Origin: Rhodeus uyekii
Lineage: Eukaryota > Chordata > Actinopteri > Cypriniformes > Acheilognathidae
Direction of reading: 5' to 3'
NCBI GenBank assembly: GCA_037043235.1
Contig: JAWRVZ010000602.1
Coordinates: 62,001 to 126,000, forward strand
Length of the DNA stretch: 64,000 nucleotides
Shown: one piece after another, positions 9,767 to 22,135 of the stretch
Layout: each line of letters starts with the position of its first letter
How positions within the stretch are numbered: the stretch's first letter is position 1
The notes under the pieces: model-generated
Seen by the model: only the letters and a program-made list of their open reading frames with translations
Databases searched by the model: none
Told to the model about the DNA's origin: nothing
Translations under genes and position numbers: made by a program

Positions 9767-11667
9767 AATATAGCTGCAAGCAGCCATGACGGGGCCAAGC
9801 ATTAGGAGGGCATTAAATGTTATGCCGACATGGCTGGCAGCATCAGACCAACAGCAGTAAGCATCTAAAGACATACCAATATGACTTCAGTCTAAATGGC
9901 TGAAAAATCATCAATACGGTCTTTAGCAATTCAATGTAATGGTTTATCACGTTCGATAACTCAGCGCTGTAACCAAACTGATGTGTCAAATCATGTGGTA
10001 TATCCAGAGTGAGGTGACAATGACACATGCAAAGTTTGGTGTCAATAGGGTAAAGCATTGCTGACATCCAGCTTTAAAGTCATGTGTTTGTTAAGCATAG
10101 CATTTCATGACAAAATTCTAAATAGCTGACGCTGAAAATGGCCGATATGGGAAAATTTGGTATCGCACGACTCGGCATGATGCCCTGAATCTAAAGACAG
10201 CAGTTTCATGATTTTTGGACAAAGCATTCAGGAGTTATAATCAAAAATGTCAGTATTTTATATCTCCTGACCACTAGGGGGCAGAGCGCCAAAACTCTGC
10301 AGGTAGCCTCAGATCATGATTGACATGACACACAGAAAGTTTGGTCAGAATACGCTAATGCGTTGCGGAGATATAGCCTCGCTTTATTTGGTGGCCATTT
10401 GGTCAAATTTGTTCGCAATTTTATCGAAACCTGTTTGACGAATCAACTTTATTTTAATAACTTTTTGTCAGCATGGTCTGAAGATGTTATGATTCAATTT
10501 TGGTGAAAATTGGACAAACGGTGTGGGAGGAGTTCGAAAAAGTAGGTTTTTAAAGAAAAACAACATGGCGGACAGGAAGTTTGGCCGACTATGACAAATT
10601 TGGTATCTGTGTTCTCGGTTTGACCCAAGGAACGTATAAAGACAACTTATTTTACCATAGGTTAACGTGTTCAAAAGTTATTAGCATTTTTGCAAATTTG
10701 TTTATAACTTTTGACCACAAGGTGGCGCTGCCTCGAAACTTTTTGTGTTGTATCAGGCCCAGATGCCGAAGACACATATCGAGTTTCGTAACGATACACC
10801 AATGTGTTTGTTAAATATAGCAATTTATGACAAAATTCAAAATGGCCGACCCTCAAAATGGCCGATATGGGAAAATTTGGTATTGCACGACTCGGCATGA
10901 TGCCCTGAATCTAACGAGACCAGTTTTATGATTTTTGATCGAAGCGTTCAGAAGTTATAAGCAAATATTTCACTTTTTCATATCTCCAGACCACTAGGGG
11001 GCAGAGCGCCAAATCTCCGCAGGTAGCCTCAGACCATCATTGCCATAACACACACCAAGTTTGGTCAGAATACGCTAATGCGTTGCAGAGATAAAGCCTC
11101 GCTTTCATTTCTGCGGCCATTTTGTCGAATTCATTCGCAAGTTATTCGTAAACGGTTTGACAAATAAACTTTCTTTTAATAACTTTTTGTACGCATAGTC
11201 TGGAGATGATGTGGTTCAATTTTCGTGAAAATCGGACAAACGGCCTAGGAGGAGTTCGAAAAAGTAGGTTTTTCGTAAAATTCAAAATGGCGGGAAAATT
11301 TTCATGACGGAAAATGACGTCATAGGGTGCAATCGAATCGTCTTGAGCCAAGGAATTAGTGGACGAAAGAATTTTGTTTCTAGGACATACGGTTCAAGAG
11401 TTATTTACGTAAACGTGAGTGCAACTTTGGACAGTTGGTGGCGCTAGAGACATTGAGTTAGAGACTTCAAATTTGATATGGTCAATGATTGGCTTGTCCT
11501 CTATCAGTGTGCCAAATTTTATCATTTTCCCGCAAACGGTTCTATGGCCTTACATAGACTTCCATGGCGGAAGAAGAAGAAGAAGAAGAAGAAGAAGATG
11601 AATAATAATAATAAAGAACCGGAACAATTACAATAGGTGCCTCCGCACCTTCGGTGCTTGGCCCCTA
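9767..11667 (+). repeat. F1 unit 7, long C type, twin of unit 4
   Basis: Sites are D 10271, M3 10715, D 10991, CRE 11315 and M5 11435. Every site sits exactly 5301 bp from its counterpart in unit 4. By eye the bodies differ at very few bases (for example 6173 against 11474) and in GAA length. The flanking units differ, so one unit was copied, not a larger block. Confidence 0.92.
11614..11665 (+). repeat. F1 tail, single
   Basis: It has the same AACAATTACAAT lead as the tail of twin unit 4, so the tail was copied with the body. Confidence 0.9.
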
Positions 11668-13166
11668 AATATAGCTGCAAGCAGCAATGACGGGGCCAAG
11701 CACAAACAGGGCATTGACGTGGCCGGCAGCATAAGAGCAATTGAAGTAATCAACAACTAAATGCATTTTAATATGATTTTAGGCTAAATGGCTGAAAAAT
11801 CATTAATACAGACACTGTAATTTGAATGAAAAGTTTAGCGCTTTGGACCAATAGTTGGCGCTGTGTCCAAATTGTTAGAATTGGGTCCGAGTAATGTGAC
11901 AATGAAATCTGCAAAGTTTGGTGTTATTTGGACAAAACATTACTGACTTAAAGCATTAAAGTCATTTTGTCATCACTACCTCAAATTTGTAATTGCGGTA
12001 TACGAAAACGGTTTTGTCTATCGACACGGAATCCATAACTTTTTGTCAGCACAGTCTGAAGATGATACGATTCGATTTTGGTGAAAATCGGACAAACGGT
12101 CTAGGAGGAGTTTGAAAAAGTAGGTTTTTGAATGAGACAACATGGCGGATATGAAATTTAGGCAAACTATGTCAAATTTGGTATCTGTGTTCTCGGTGTG
12201 ACCCAAGGAACATATTAAGATCATTTGTTTTAAAATAGCTTAATGTAATCAAAAGTTATTAGCATTTTTGGAAATTGTGTTATAACTTTTGACCACAAGG
12301 TGGCGCTGCCCCGAAACTTTTGGTGTAGGTTCAAATCAAGGTCCCAAAGACACATACTGAGTTTCGTAATGATACGCCAATGCGTTTGTAAAATATAGCA
12401 TTTTACGACAAATTTCAAAATGGCCGACGCCCAAAATGGCCGATATAAGAAAATTTGGTATCGCACGACTCAGCATGATGCCCTGAATCTAAAGAGACCA
12501 GTTTTATGATTTTTGACCAAAGTGTTCAGAAGTTATAAGCAAAAAAGTCAATTTTTTATATCTCCTGACCACTAGGGGGCAGTGCGCCAAAACTCTGCAG
12601 GTAGCCTCAGATTATGACTACTATGACACACACCAATTTTGGTCTGAATATGCAAATGCGTTGCGGAGATATAGCCTCAAGTTCATTTTTGCGGCAAATT
12701 CGTCGAACTCTTTCGCATGTTTATCAAAAACGGTTTGACCAATCAACTTGATTCTCATAACTTTTTGTCTCCATAGTCTGGAGATGATGTGGTTCAATTT
12801 TTGTGAAAATCAGACAAACGGCCTAGGAGGAGATCGACAAAGTAGGTTTTTCATAAAATTCAAAATTGCGGAAAAATTTTCATGACGGAAAATGACGTCA
12901 TAGGGTGCAATCGAATCAGCGTGAGCCAAGGAATCAGTGGACAAAGGAATTTTGTTTCTAACCCTTATGGTTCAAGAGTTATTAGCATAAATGTAAGTGT
13001 AACTTTGGACAGTTGGTGGCGCTAGAGGGATTGAGGTAGAGACTCCAAAATTGGTGTGGTCAATGATTGGACTGTCCTCTATGTGTGTGCCAAATTTCAT
13101 CATTTTCCTGCATACGGTTCTATGGGCTGCCATTGACTTCTGGGTGGAAGAAGAATAATAATAATA
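11668..13166 (+). repeat. F1 unit 8, B type, no tail
   Basis: Sites are D' 11848, M3 12293, D 12569, CRE 12893 and M5 13013. It is close to units 2, 6 and 12 but lacks the deletion of unit 2. A short AAT run joins it directly to an A head. Confidence 0.9.
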
Positions 13167-15075
13167 AATATAGCTGCTAGCAGCCATCACGGGGCCAAGC
13201 GCAAGGAGGGCATTAAATGTCATGCCGACATGGCTGGCATCATCAGACCAACGGCAGTAAGAATCTAAAGACATTTCAATATGACTTAAGTCTAAATGGC
13301 TGAAAAACCAACAATACGGTCTTTAGCAATTCGATTTAATGGTTTAATCACATTCAACCAACAGGCAGCGCTGTAACCAAATTGTAGTGTCAATTCATGT
13401 GGTACATTGAGAGTGTGGTGACATTGACACATGCAAAGTTTGCTTTCAATTGGGTAAACCATTGCTGACAGACCACTAAAGTCATGTGTTTGTTAAACAT
13501 AGCTTCTTACAAGAAAAATCGAAATGGCAGACGCTCAAAATGGCCGATATGGGAAAATTTGGTATCACAGGACTCGGCATGACCCACTGGATCTAAAGAG
13601 ACCAGTTTCATGATTTTTAGACAAAGCGTTCAGGAGTTATAATCAAAAATGTCAGTTTTTTGATATCTCCTGACCACTAGGGGGCAGAGCGCCAAATCTC
13701 TGCAGGTAGCCTCAAACCATGATTGACATAACACACACCTAGTTTGGTCAGAAAACGCTAATGCGTTGCGGAGATAAAGCCTCAATTTCATTTTTGCAAC
13801 CATTACGTCGGATTCTTTCGCGAGTTATTCGTAAACGGTTTGACATATCAACTTTCTTTGGATAACTTTTTGTCAAGATGGTCTGGAAATGATGTGGTTT
13901 AATTTTGTTGAAAATTGGACAAACGGTCTGGGAGGAGTTCGAAAAAGTAGGTTTTTAAAGAAAAACAACATGGTGGACAAGAAGTTTGGCCGACTATGAC
14001 AAATTTGGTATCTGTGTTCTCGGTTTGACCCAAGGAACGTATAAAGATAATTTGTTTTACCATAGGTTAACGCACTCAAAAGTTATTAGCATATTTGTAA
14101 ATTTGGTTATAATTTTTGACCACAAGGGGGTGCTGCCTCGAAACTTTTTGAGTCGTATCAAGGTTAGGTGCCGAAGACACATATTGAGTTTCGTAACGAT
14201 ACGCCAATATCTTTTTTAAATATAGCAATTTATGACAATATTCAAAATGGCCGACGCTCAAAATGGCCGATATGGGAAAATTTGGTATCGCACGACTCGG
14301 CATGATGCACTGAATCTAAAGAGACCAGTTTTATTATTTTTGGCCAAAGCGTTCAGAAGTTATAAGCAAATATTTCACTTTTTCATATCTCCTGACCACT
14401 AGGGGGCACAGCGCCAAAACTCTGCAGGTAGCCTCAGATCATGATTGACATAACACACACCTAGTTTGGTCAGAAAACGCTAATGCATTGCGGAGATAAA
14501 GCCTCAATTTCATTTTTGCGACCATTACGTCGGATTCTTTCGCGAGTTATTCGTAAACGGTTTGACATATCAACTTTCTTTGGATAACTTTTTTTCCATA
14601 TTGTCTGGAGATGATGTGGTTCAATTTTCGTTGAAATCGGAAAAACGGCCTAGGAGGAGTTCGAAAAAGTAGGTTTTTCGTAAAATTCAAAATGGCGGGA
14701 AATTTTTCATGACGGAAAATGACGTCATAGGGTGCAATCGAATCGTCTTGAGCCAAGGAATTAGTGGACGAAAGAATTTTGTTTCTAGGACATACGGTTC
14801 AAGAGTTATTTACGTAAACGTGAGTGCAACTTTGGACAGTTGGTGGCGCTAGAGACATTGAGTTAGAGACTTCAAATTTGCTATGGTCAATGATTGGCTT
14901 GTCCTCTATCAGTGTGCCAAATTTTATCATTTTCCCGCAAACGGTTCTATGGCCTTACATAGACTTCCATGGCGGAAGAAGAAGAAGAAGAAGAAGAAGA
15001 AGATGAATAATAATAATAAAGAACCGGAACAATTACAATAGGTGCCTCCGCACCTTCGGTGCTTGGCCCCTAATA
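13167..15075 (+). repeat. F1 unit 9, long A/C mosaic, one tail
   Basis: Sites are D 13674, M3 14120 (AAGGGGGTGCTG), D 14396, CRE 14720 and M5 14840. Up to about 14,642 the text follows A units (GGAAAAACGGCC). From about 14,680 it follows C units (TTTTTCGTAAAATTC, GAA run, AACAATTACAAT tail). A switch between subfamilies is the simplest reading. Confidence 0.88.
15019..15070 (+). repeat. F1 tail, single
   Basis: The AACAATTACAAT lead matches the tails of units 4 and 7, in keeping with the C-derived 3' end of this mosaic. Confidence 0.9.
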
Positions 15076-16562
15076 AATATAGCTGCAAGCAGCAATGACG
15101 GGGCCAAGCACTAACAAGGCATTGATGTGGCTGGCAGCAAAAGACCAATTGCAGTAAATGCATTTTAAAATGATTTTAGGCTAAATGGCTGAAAAATCAT
15201 TAATACAGACACTGTAATTTGATTTAATAGTTTATCGCTTTGGACCCATAGATGGCGCTGTGTCCAAATTGTTAGAATGTGGTCCGAGTAATGTCACAAT
15301 GAAATGTGCAAAGTTTGGTGTTATTTGGACAAAACATTACTGACATAGAGCATTAAAGTCATTTTCTCATCACTACCTCAAATTTGTAATTGTGGTATAC
15401 GAAAACGGTTTTGTCTATTGACACTAAATCCATAACTTCTTGTCAACACAGTCTGAAGATGATACGATTTGATTTTGGTGAAAATCGGACAAACGGTCTG
15501 GGAGGAGTTAGAAAAAGTAGGTTTTTGAAGAAAACAACATGGCGGACAGGAAATTTAGGCAAACTATGTCAAATTTGGTATCTGTGTTCTCGGTGTGACC
15601 CAAGGAACATATTAAGATCATTTGTTTTAAAATAGCTTAATGTAATCAAAAGTTATTAGCATTTTTGTAAATTTTGTTATAACTTTTGACCACAAGGTGG
15701 CGCTGCCCCGAAACTTTTGGTGTAGATTCAAATCAAGGTCCCAAAGACACATATTGAGTTTCGTAATGATATACCAATGCGTTTGTTAAATATAACATTT
15801 TATGACAAATTTCAAAATGGCCGACGCCCAAAATGGCCGATATAAGAAAATTTGGTATCGCACGACTCAGCATGATGCCCTGAATCTAAAGAGAGCAGTT
15901 TTATGATTTTTGACCAAAGTGTTCAGAAGTTATAAGCAAAAAAGTCACTTTTTTATATCTCCTGACCACTAGGGGGCAGTGCGCCAAAACTCTGCGGGTA
16001 GCCTCAGATCATGACTACTATGACACACACCAAGTTTGGTCAGAATACGCAAATGCGTTGCGGAGATATAGCCTCAATTGCATTTTTGCGGCAAATTTGT
16101 CGAAATCTTTTGCATGTTTATCAAAAACGGTTTGACCAATCAACTTGATTCTCATAACTTTTTGTCTACATAGTCTGGAGATGATGTGGTTCAATTTTCG
16201 TGAATATCGGACCAACGGTCTAGGAGGAGTTCGAAAAAGTTGGTTTTTCATAAAATTCAAAATTGCGGAAAAATTTTCATGACGGAAAATGACGTCATAG
16301 GGTGCAATCGAATCGGCTTGAGCCAAGGAATCAGTGGACAAAGGAATTTTGTTTCTAGCCCTTATGGTTCAAGAGTTATTAGCATAAATGTAAGTGTAAC
16401 TTTGGACAGTTGGTGGCGCTAGAGGGATGGACTTAGAGACTCCAAAATTGGTGTGGTAAATGAGTGGACTGTCCTTTATGTGTGTGCCAAATTTCATCAT
16501 TTTCCTGCATACGGTTCTATGGGCTGCCATTGACTTGTGTTGGAAGAAGAAGAAGAATAATA
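15076..16562 (+). repeat. F1 unit 10, B2 type, no tail
   Basis: The B2 head reads AAGCACTAACAAGGC. Sites are D' 15245 (CCCATAGATGGCGCTG), M3 15690, D 15966, CRE 16290 and M5 16410. It is followed at once by its own near-copy, unit 11. Confidence 0.92.
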
Positions 16563-18114
16563 AATATAGCTGCAAGCAGCAATGACGGGGCCAAGCACTA
16601 ACAAGGCATTGATGTGGCTGGCAGCAAAAGACCAATTGCAGTAAATGCATTTTAAAATGATTTTAGGCTAAATGGCTGAAAAATCATTAATACAGACACT
16701 GTAATTTGATTTAATAGTTTATCGCTTTGGACCCATAGATGGCGCTGTGTCCAAATTGTTAGAATGTGGTCCGAGTAATGTCACAATGAAATGTGCAAAG
16801 TTTGGTGTTATTTGGACAAAACATTACTGACATAGAGCATTAAAGTCATTTTCTCATCACTACCTCAAATTTGTAATTGTGGTATACGAAAACGGTTTTG
16901 TCTATTGACACTAAATCCATAACTTCTTGTCAACACAGTCTGAAGATGATACGATTTGATTTTGGTGAAAATCGGACAAACGGTCTGGGAGGAGTTAGAA
17001 AAAGTAGGTTTTTGAAGAAAACAACATGGCGGACAGGAAATTTAGGCAAACTATGTCAAATTTGGTATCTGTGTTCTCGGTGTGACCCAAGGAACATATT
17101 AAGATCATTTGTTTTAAAATAGCTTAATGTAATCAAAAGTTATTAGCATTTTTGTAAATTTTGTTATAACTTTTGACCACAAGGTGGCGCTGCCCCAAAA
17201 CTTTTGGTGTAGATTCAAATCAAGGTCCCAAAGACACATATTGAGTTTCGTAATGATATGCCAATGCGTTTGTTAAATATAACATTTTATGACAAATTTC
17301 AAAATGGCCGACGCCCAAAATGGCCGATATAAGAAAATTTGGTATCGCACGACTCAGCATGATGCCCTGAATCTAAAGAGAGCAGTTTTATGATTTTTGA
17401 CCAAAGTGTTCAGAAGTTATAAGCAAAAAAGTCACTTTTTTATATCTCCTGACCACTAGGGGGCAGTGCGCCAAAACTCTGCGGGTAGCCTCAGATCATG
17501 ACTACTATGACACACACCAAGTTTGGTCAGAATACGCAAATGCGTTGCGGAGATATAGCCTCAATTGCATTTTTGCGGCAAATTCGTCGAAATCTTTTGC
17601 ATGTTTATCAAAAACGGTTTGACCAATCAACTTGATTCTCATAACTTTTTGTCTACATAGTCTGGAGATGATGTGGTTCAATTTTCGTGAATATCGGACC
17701 AACGGTCTAGGAGGAGTTCGAAAAAGTTGGTTTTTCATAAAATTCAAAATTGCGGAAAAATTTTCATGACGGAAAATGACGTCATAGGGTGCAATCGAAT
17801 CGGCTTGAGCCAAGGAATCAGTGGACAAAGGAATTTTGTTTCTAGCCCTTATGGTTCAAGAGTTATTAGCATAAATGTAAGTGTAACTTTGGACAGTTGG
17901 TGGCGCTAGAGGGATGGACTTAGAGACTCCAAAATTGGTGTGGTAAATGAGTGGACTGTCCTTTATGTGTGTGCCAAATTTCATCATTTTCCTGCATACG
18001 GTTCTATGGGCTGCCATTGACTTGTGTTGGAAGAAGAAGAAGAATAATAATAATAATAATAAGAACGAGAACGATTACAATAGGTGCCTCCGCACCTTCG
18101 GTGCTTGGCCCCTA
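16563..18114 (+). repeat. F1 unit 11, B2 type, tandem twin of unit 10, one tail
   Basis: All sites are shifted by exactly 1487 bp from unit 10: D' 16732, M3 17177, D 17453, CRE 17777, M5 17897. I found three substitutions by eye (at M3, near 17260 and near 17587). Unlike unit 10, it has an AAT run and a tail. Confidence 0.92.
18061..18112 (+). repeat. F1 tail, single
   Basis: Lead AACGAGAACGATTACAAT, as in the first tails after units 2 and 12. This lead occurs only with B-type units here. Confidence 0.9.
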
Positions 18115-19805
18115 AATATAGCTGCAAGCAGCAATGACGGGGCCAAGCACAAACAGGGCATTGACGTGGCCGGCAGCATAAGAGCAATTGAAGTAATCAA
18201 CAACTAAATGCATTTTAATATGATTTTAGGCTAAATGGCTGAAAAATCATTAATACAGACACTGTAATTTGAATGAAAAGTTTAGCGCTTTGGACCAATA
18301 GTTGGCGCTGTGTCCAAATTGTTAGAATTGGGTCCGAGTAATGTGACAATGAAATCTGCAAAGTTTGGTGTTATTTGGACAAAACATTATTGACTTAAAG
18401 AATTAAAGTCATTTTGTCATCACTACCTCAAATTTGTAATTGCGGTATACGAAAACGGTTTTGTCTATCGACACGAAATCTATATCTTTTTGTCAACACA
18501 GTCTGAAGATGATACGATTCGATTTTGGTGAAAATCGGACAAACGGTCTAGGAGGAGTTTGAAAAAGTAGGTTTTTGAATGAAACAACATGGCGGATATG
18601 AAATTTAGGCAAACTATGTCAAATTTGGTATCTGTGTTCTCGGTGCGACCCAAGGAACATATTAAGATCATTTGTTTTAAAATAGCTTAATGTAATCAAA
18701 AGTTATTAGCATTTTAGGAAATTGTGTTATAACTTTTGACCACAAGGTGGCGCTGCCCCGAAACTTTTGGTGTAGGTTCAAATCAAGGTCCCAAAGACAC
18801 ATACTGAGTTTCGTAATGATACGCCAATGCGTTTGTAAAATATAGCATTTTACGACAAATTTCAAAATGGCCGACGCCCAAAATGGCCGATATAAGAAAA
18901 TTTGGTATCGCACGACTCAGCATGATGCCCTGAATCTAAAGAGACCAGTTTTATGATTTTTGACCAAAGTGTTCAGAAGTTATAAGCAAAAAAGTCAATT
19001 TTTTATATCTCCTGACCACTAGGGGGCAGTGCGCCAAAACTCTGCAGGTAGCCTCAGATTATGACTACTATGACACACACCAATTTTGGTCTGAATATGC
19101 AAATGCGTTGCGGAGATATAGCCTCAAGTTCATTTTTGCGGCAAATTCGTCGAACTCTTTCGCAAGTTTATCAAAAACGGAATGACCAATCAACTTGATT
19201 TCCATAACTTTTTGTCTCCATAGTCTGGAGATGATGTGGTTCATTTTTTGTGAGAATCGGACAAACGGCCTAGGAGGAGTTCGACAAAGTAGGTTTTTCA
19301 TAAAACTCAAAATTGCGGAAAAATTTTCATGACGGAAAATGACGTCATAGGGTGCAATCGAATCGGCTTGACCCAAGGAATCAGTGGACAAAGGAATTTT
19401 GTTTCTAGCCCTTATGGTTCAAGAGTTATTAGCATAAATGTAAGTGTAACTTTGGACAGTTGGTGGCGCTAGAGGGATTGAGGTAGAGACTCCAAAATTG
19501 GTGTGGTCAATGATTGGACTGTCCTCTATGTGTGTGCCAAATTTCATCATTTTCCTGCATACGGTTCTATGGGCTGCCATTGACTTCTGGGTGGAAGAAG
19601 AAGAAGAAGAATAATAATAATAAGAACGAGAACGATTACAATAGGTGCCTCCGCACCTTCGGTGCTTGGCCCCTAATAATAATAATAATAAGAACGAGAA
19701 CGATTACAATAGGTGCCTCCGCACCTTCGGTGCTTGGCCCCTAATAATAATAAGAACCGGAACAAAAACAATAGGTGCCTCCGCACCTTCGGTGCTTGGC
19801 CCCTA
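18115..19805 (+). repeat. F1 unit 12, B type, three tails
   Basis: Sites are D' 18295, M3 18740, D 19016, CRE 19340 and M5 19460. The 12-bp ends GGGGCCAAGCAC (18139-18150) and GTGCTTGGCCCC (19792-19803) are exact reverse complements. This is the last B unit in the window. Confidence 0.92.
19621..19803 (+). repeat. F1 tail cluster, three copies
   Basis: The first two tails carry the AACGAGAACG lead and the third carries CCGGAACAAAAACAAT. AAT runs separate them. The mixed leads suggest growth by recombination through the AAT runs. Confidence 0.9.
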
Positions 19806-21038
19806 AATATAGCTGCTAGCAGCCATCACGGGGCCAAGCGCAAGGAGGGCATTAAATGTCATGCCGACATGGCTGGCATCATCAGACCAACGGCAGTAAG
19901 AATCTAAAGACATTTCAATATGACTTAAGTCTAAATGGCTGAAAAATCAACAATACGGTCTTTAGTATTTTGATTTAATGGTTTATCACATTCAACCAAC
20001 AGGCAGCGCTGTAACCAAATTGTAGTGTCAATTCATGTGGTACATTGAGAGTGTGGTGACATTGACACATGCAAAGTTTGCTTTCAATTGGGTAAACCAT
20101 TGCTGACAGAGCACTAAAGTCATGTGTTTGTTAAACATAGCATCTTACAAGAAAAATCGAAATGGCAGACGCACAAAATGGCCGATATGGGAAAATTTGG
20201 TATCACAGGACTCGGCATGACCCACTGGATCTAAAGACAGCAGTTTCATGATATTTAGACAAAGCGTTCAGGAGTTATAATAAAAAATATCAGTTTTTTA
20301 ATATCTCCTGACCACTAGGGGGCACAGCGCCAGAACTCTGCAGGTAGCCTCAGACCATGATTGACATAACACACACCTAGTTTGGTCAGAAAAGGCTAAT
20401 GCATTGCGGAGATAAAGCCTCAATTTCATTTTGGCGACTATTACCTCAGATTCTTTCGTGAGTTATTCGTAAACGGTTTGACGAATCAACTTTCTTTATA
20501 TACCGTTTTGTCCACATTGTCTGGAGATGATGTGGTTCAATTTTTGTGAAAATCGGACGATCGGCCTAGGAGGAGTTCGAAAAAGTAGGTTTTTCAAAAA
20601 ATTCAAAATGGCGGGAAAATTTTCATGACGGAAAATGACGTCATAGGGTGCAATCGAATCGTCTTGAGCCAAGGAATCAGTGGACAAAAGAATTTTGTTT
20701 CTAGGACATACGGTTCAAAAGTTATTTACGTAAACGTGAGTGCAACTTTGGACAGTTGGTGGCGCTATAGAGATTGAGTTAAAGACTTCAATTTTGCTAT
20801 GGTCAATGATTGGACTGTCCTTTATGAGTGTGCCAACTTTTTTTCATTTTCCCGCTTACGGTTCTATGGGCTGTCATAGACTTCAATGGCAGAAGAAGAA
20901 TAATAATAATAATAATAATAATAATAAGAACCGGAACAAAAACAATAGGTGCCTCCGCACCTTCGGTGCTTGGCCCCTAATAATAAGAACCGGAACAAAA
21001 ACAATAGGTGCCTCCGCACCTTCGGTGCTTGGCCCCTA
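19806..21038 (+). repeat. F1 unit 13, short A type, two tails
   Basis: Sites are D 20312, CRE 20636 and M5 20756 (followed by TATAG). The AAT run before the tails is long, about ten triplets. This unit opens the A-only part of the array. Confidence 0.9.
20926..21036 (+). repeat. F1 tail cluster, two copies
   Basis: Both tails have the CCGGAACAAAAACAAT lead and intact hairpins, separated by TAATAAT. Confidence 0.9.
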
Positions 21039-22135
21039 AATATAGCTGCTAGCAGCCATCACGGGGCCAAGCGCAAGGAGGGCATTAAATGTCATGCCGA
21101 CATGGCTGGCATCATCAGACCAACGGCAGTAAGAATCTAAAGACATTTCAATATGACTTAAGTCTAAATGGCTGAAAAATCAACAATACGGTCTTTAGTA
21201 TTTCGATTTAATGGCTTATCACATTCAACCAACAGGCAGCGCTGTAACCAAATTGTAGTGTGTGGTACATTGAGAGTGTGGTGACATTGACACATGCAAA
21301 GTTTGCTTTCAATTGGGTAAACCATTGCTGACAGAGCACTAAAGTCAAGTGTTTGTTAAACATAGCATCTTATAAGAAAAATCGAAATGGCAGACGCTCA
21401 AAATGGCCGATATGGGAATATTTGGTATCACAGGACTCGGCATGACCCACTGGATCTAAAGAGACCAGTTTCATGATTTTTGGCCAAAGGGTTCAGAAGT
21501 TATAAGCAAAAAAGTCAGTTTTTGATAACTCCTGACCACTAGGGGGCACAGCGCCAAAACTCTGCAGGTAGCCTCAAACCATGATTGACATAACACACAC
21601 CTAGTTTGGTCAGAAAAGGCTAATGCATTGGGGAGATAAAGCCTCAATTTCATTTTGGCGACTTTTACCTCAGATTCTTTCACGAGTTATTCGTAAACGG
21701 TTTGACGAATCAACTTTGTTTATATATCGTTTTGTCCACATTGTCAGGAGATGATGTGGTTCAATTTTCGTGAACATCGGACGAACGGCCTAGGAGGAGT
21801 TCGACAAAGTAGGTTTTTCATAAAATTCAAAATGGCGGGAAAGTTTTCATGACGGAAAATGACGTCATAGGATGCAATCGAATCGTCTTGAGCCAAGGAA
21901 TCAGTGGACAAAAGAATTTTGTTTCTAGGACATACGGTTCAAAAGTTATTTACGTAAACGTGAGTGCAACTTTGGACAGTTGGTGGCGCTAGAGAGATTG
22001 AGTTAGAGACTTCAATTTTGCTATGGTCAATGATTAGACTCTCCTTTATGAGTGTGCCAACTTTTTTTCATTTTCCCGCTTACGGTTCTATGGGCTGTCA
22101 TAGACTTCAATGGCAGAAGAAGAATAATAATAATA
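21039..22135 (+). repeat. F1 unit 14, short A type, no tail
   Basis: Sites are D 21536, CRE 21860 and M5 21980. It is close to units 18, 31 and 41, sharing TTGGGGAGATAAAGCC and TTTGATAACTCCTGACC around the D block. Confidence 0.9.
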
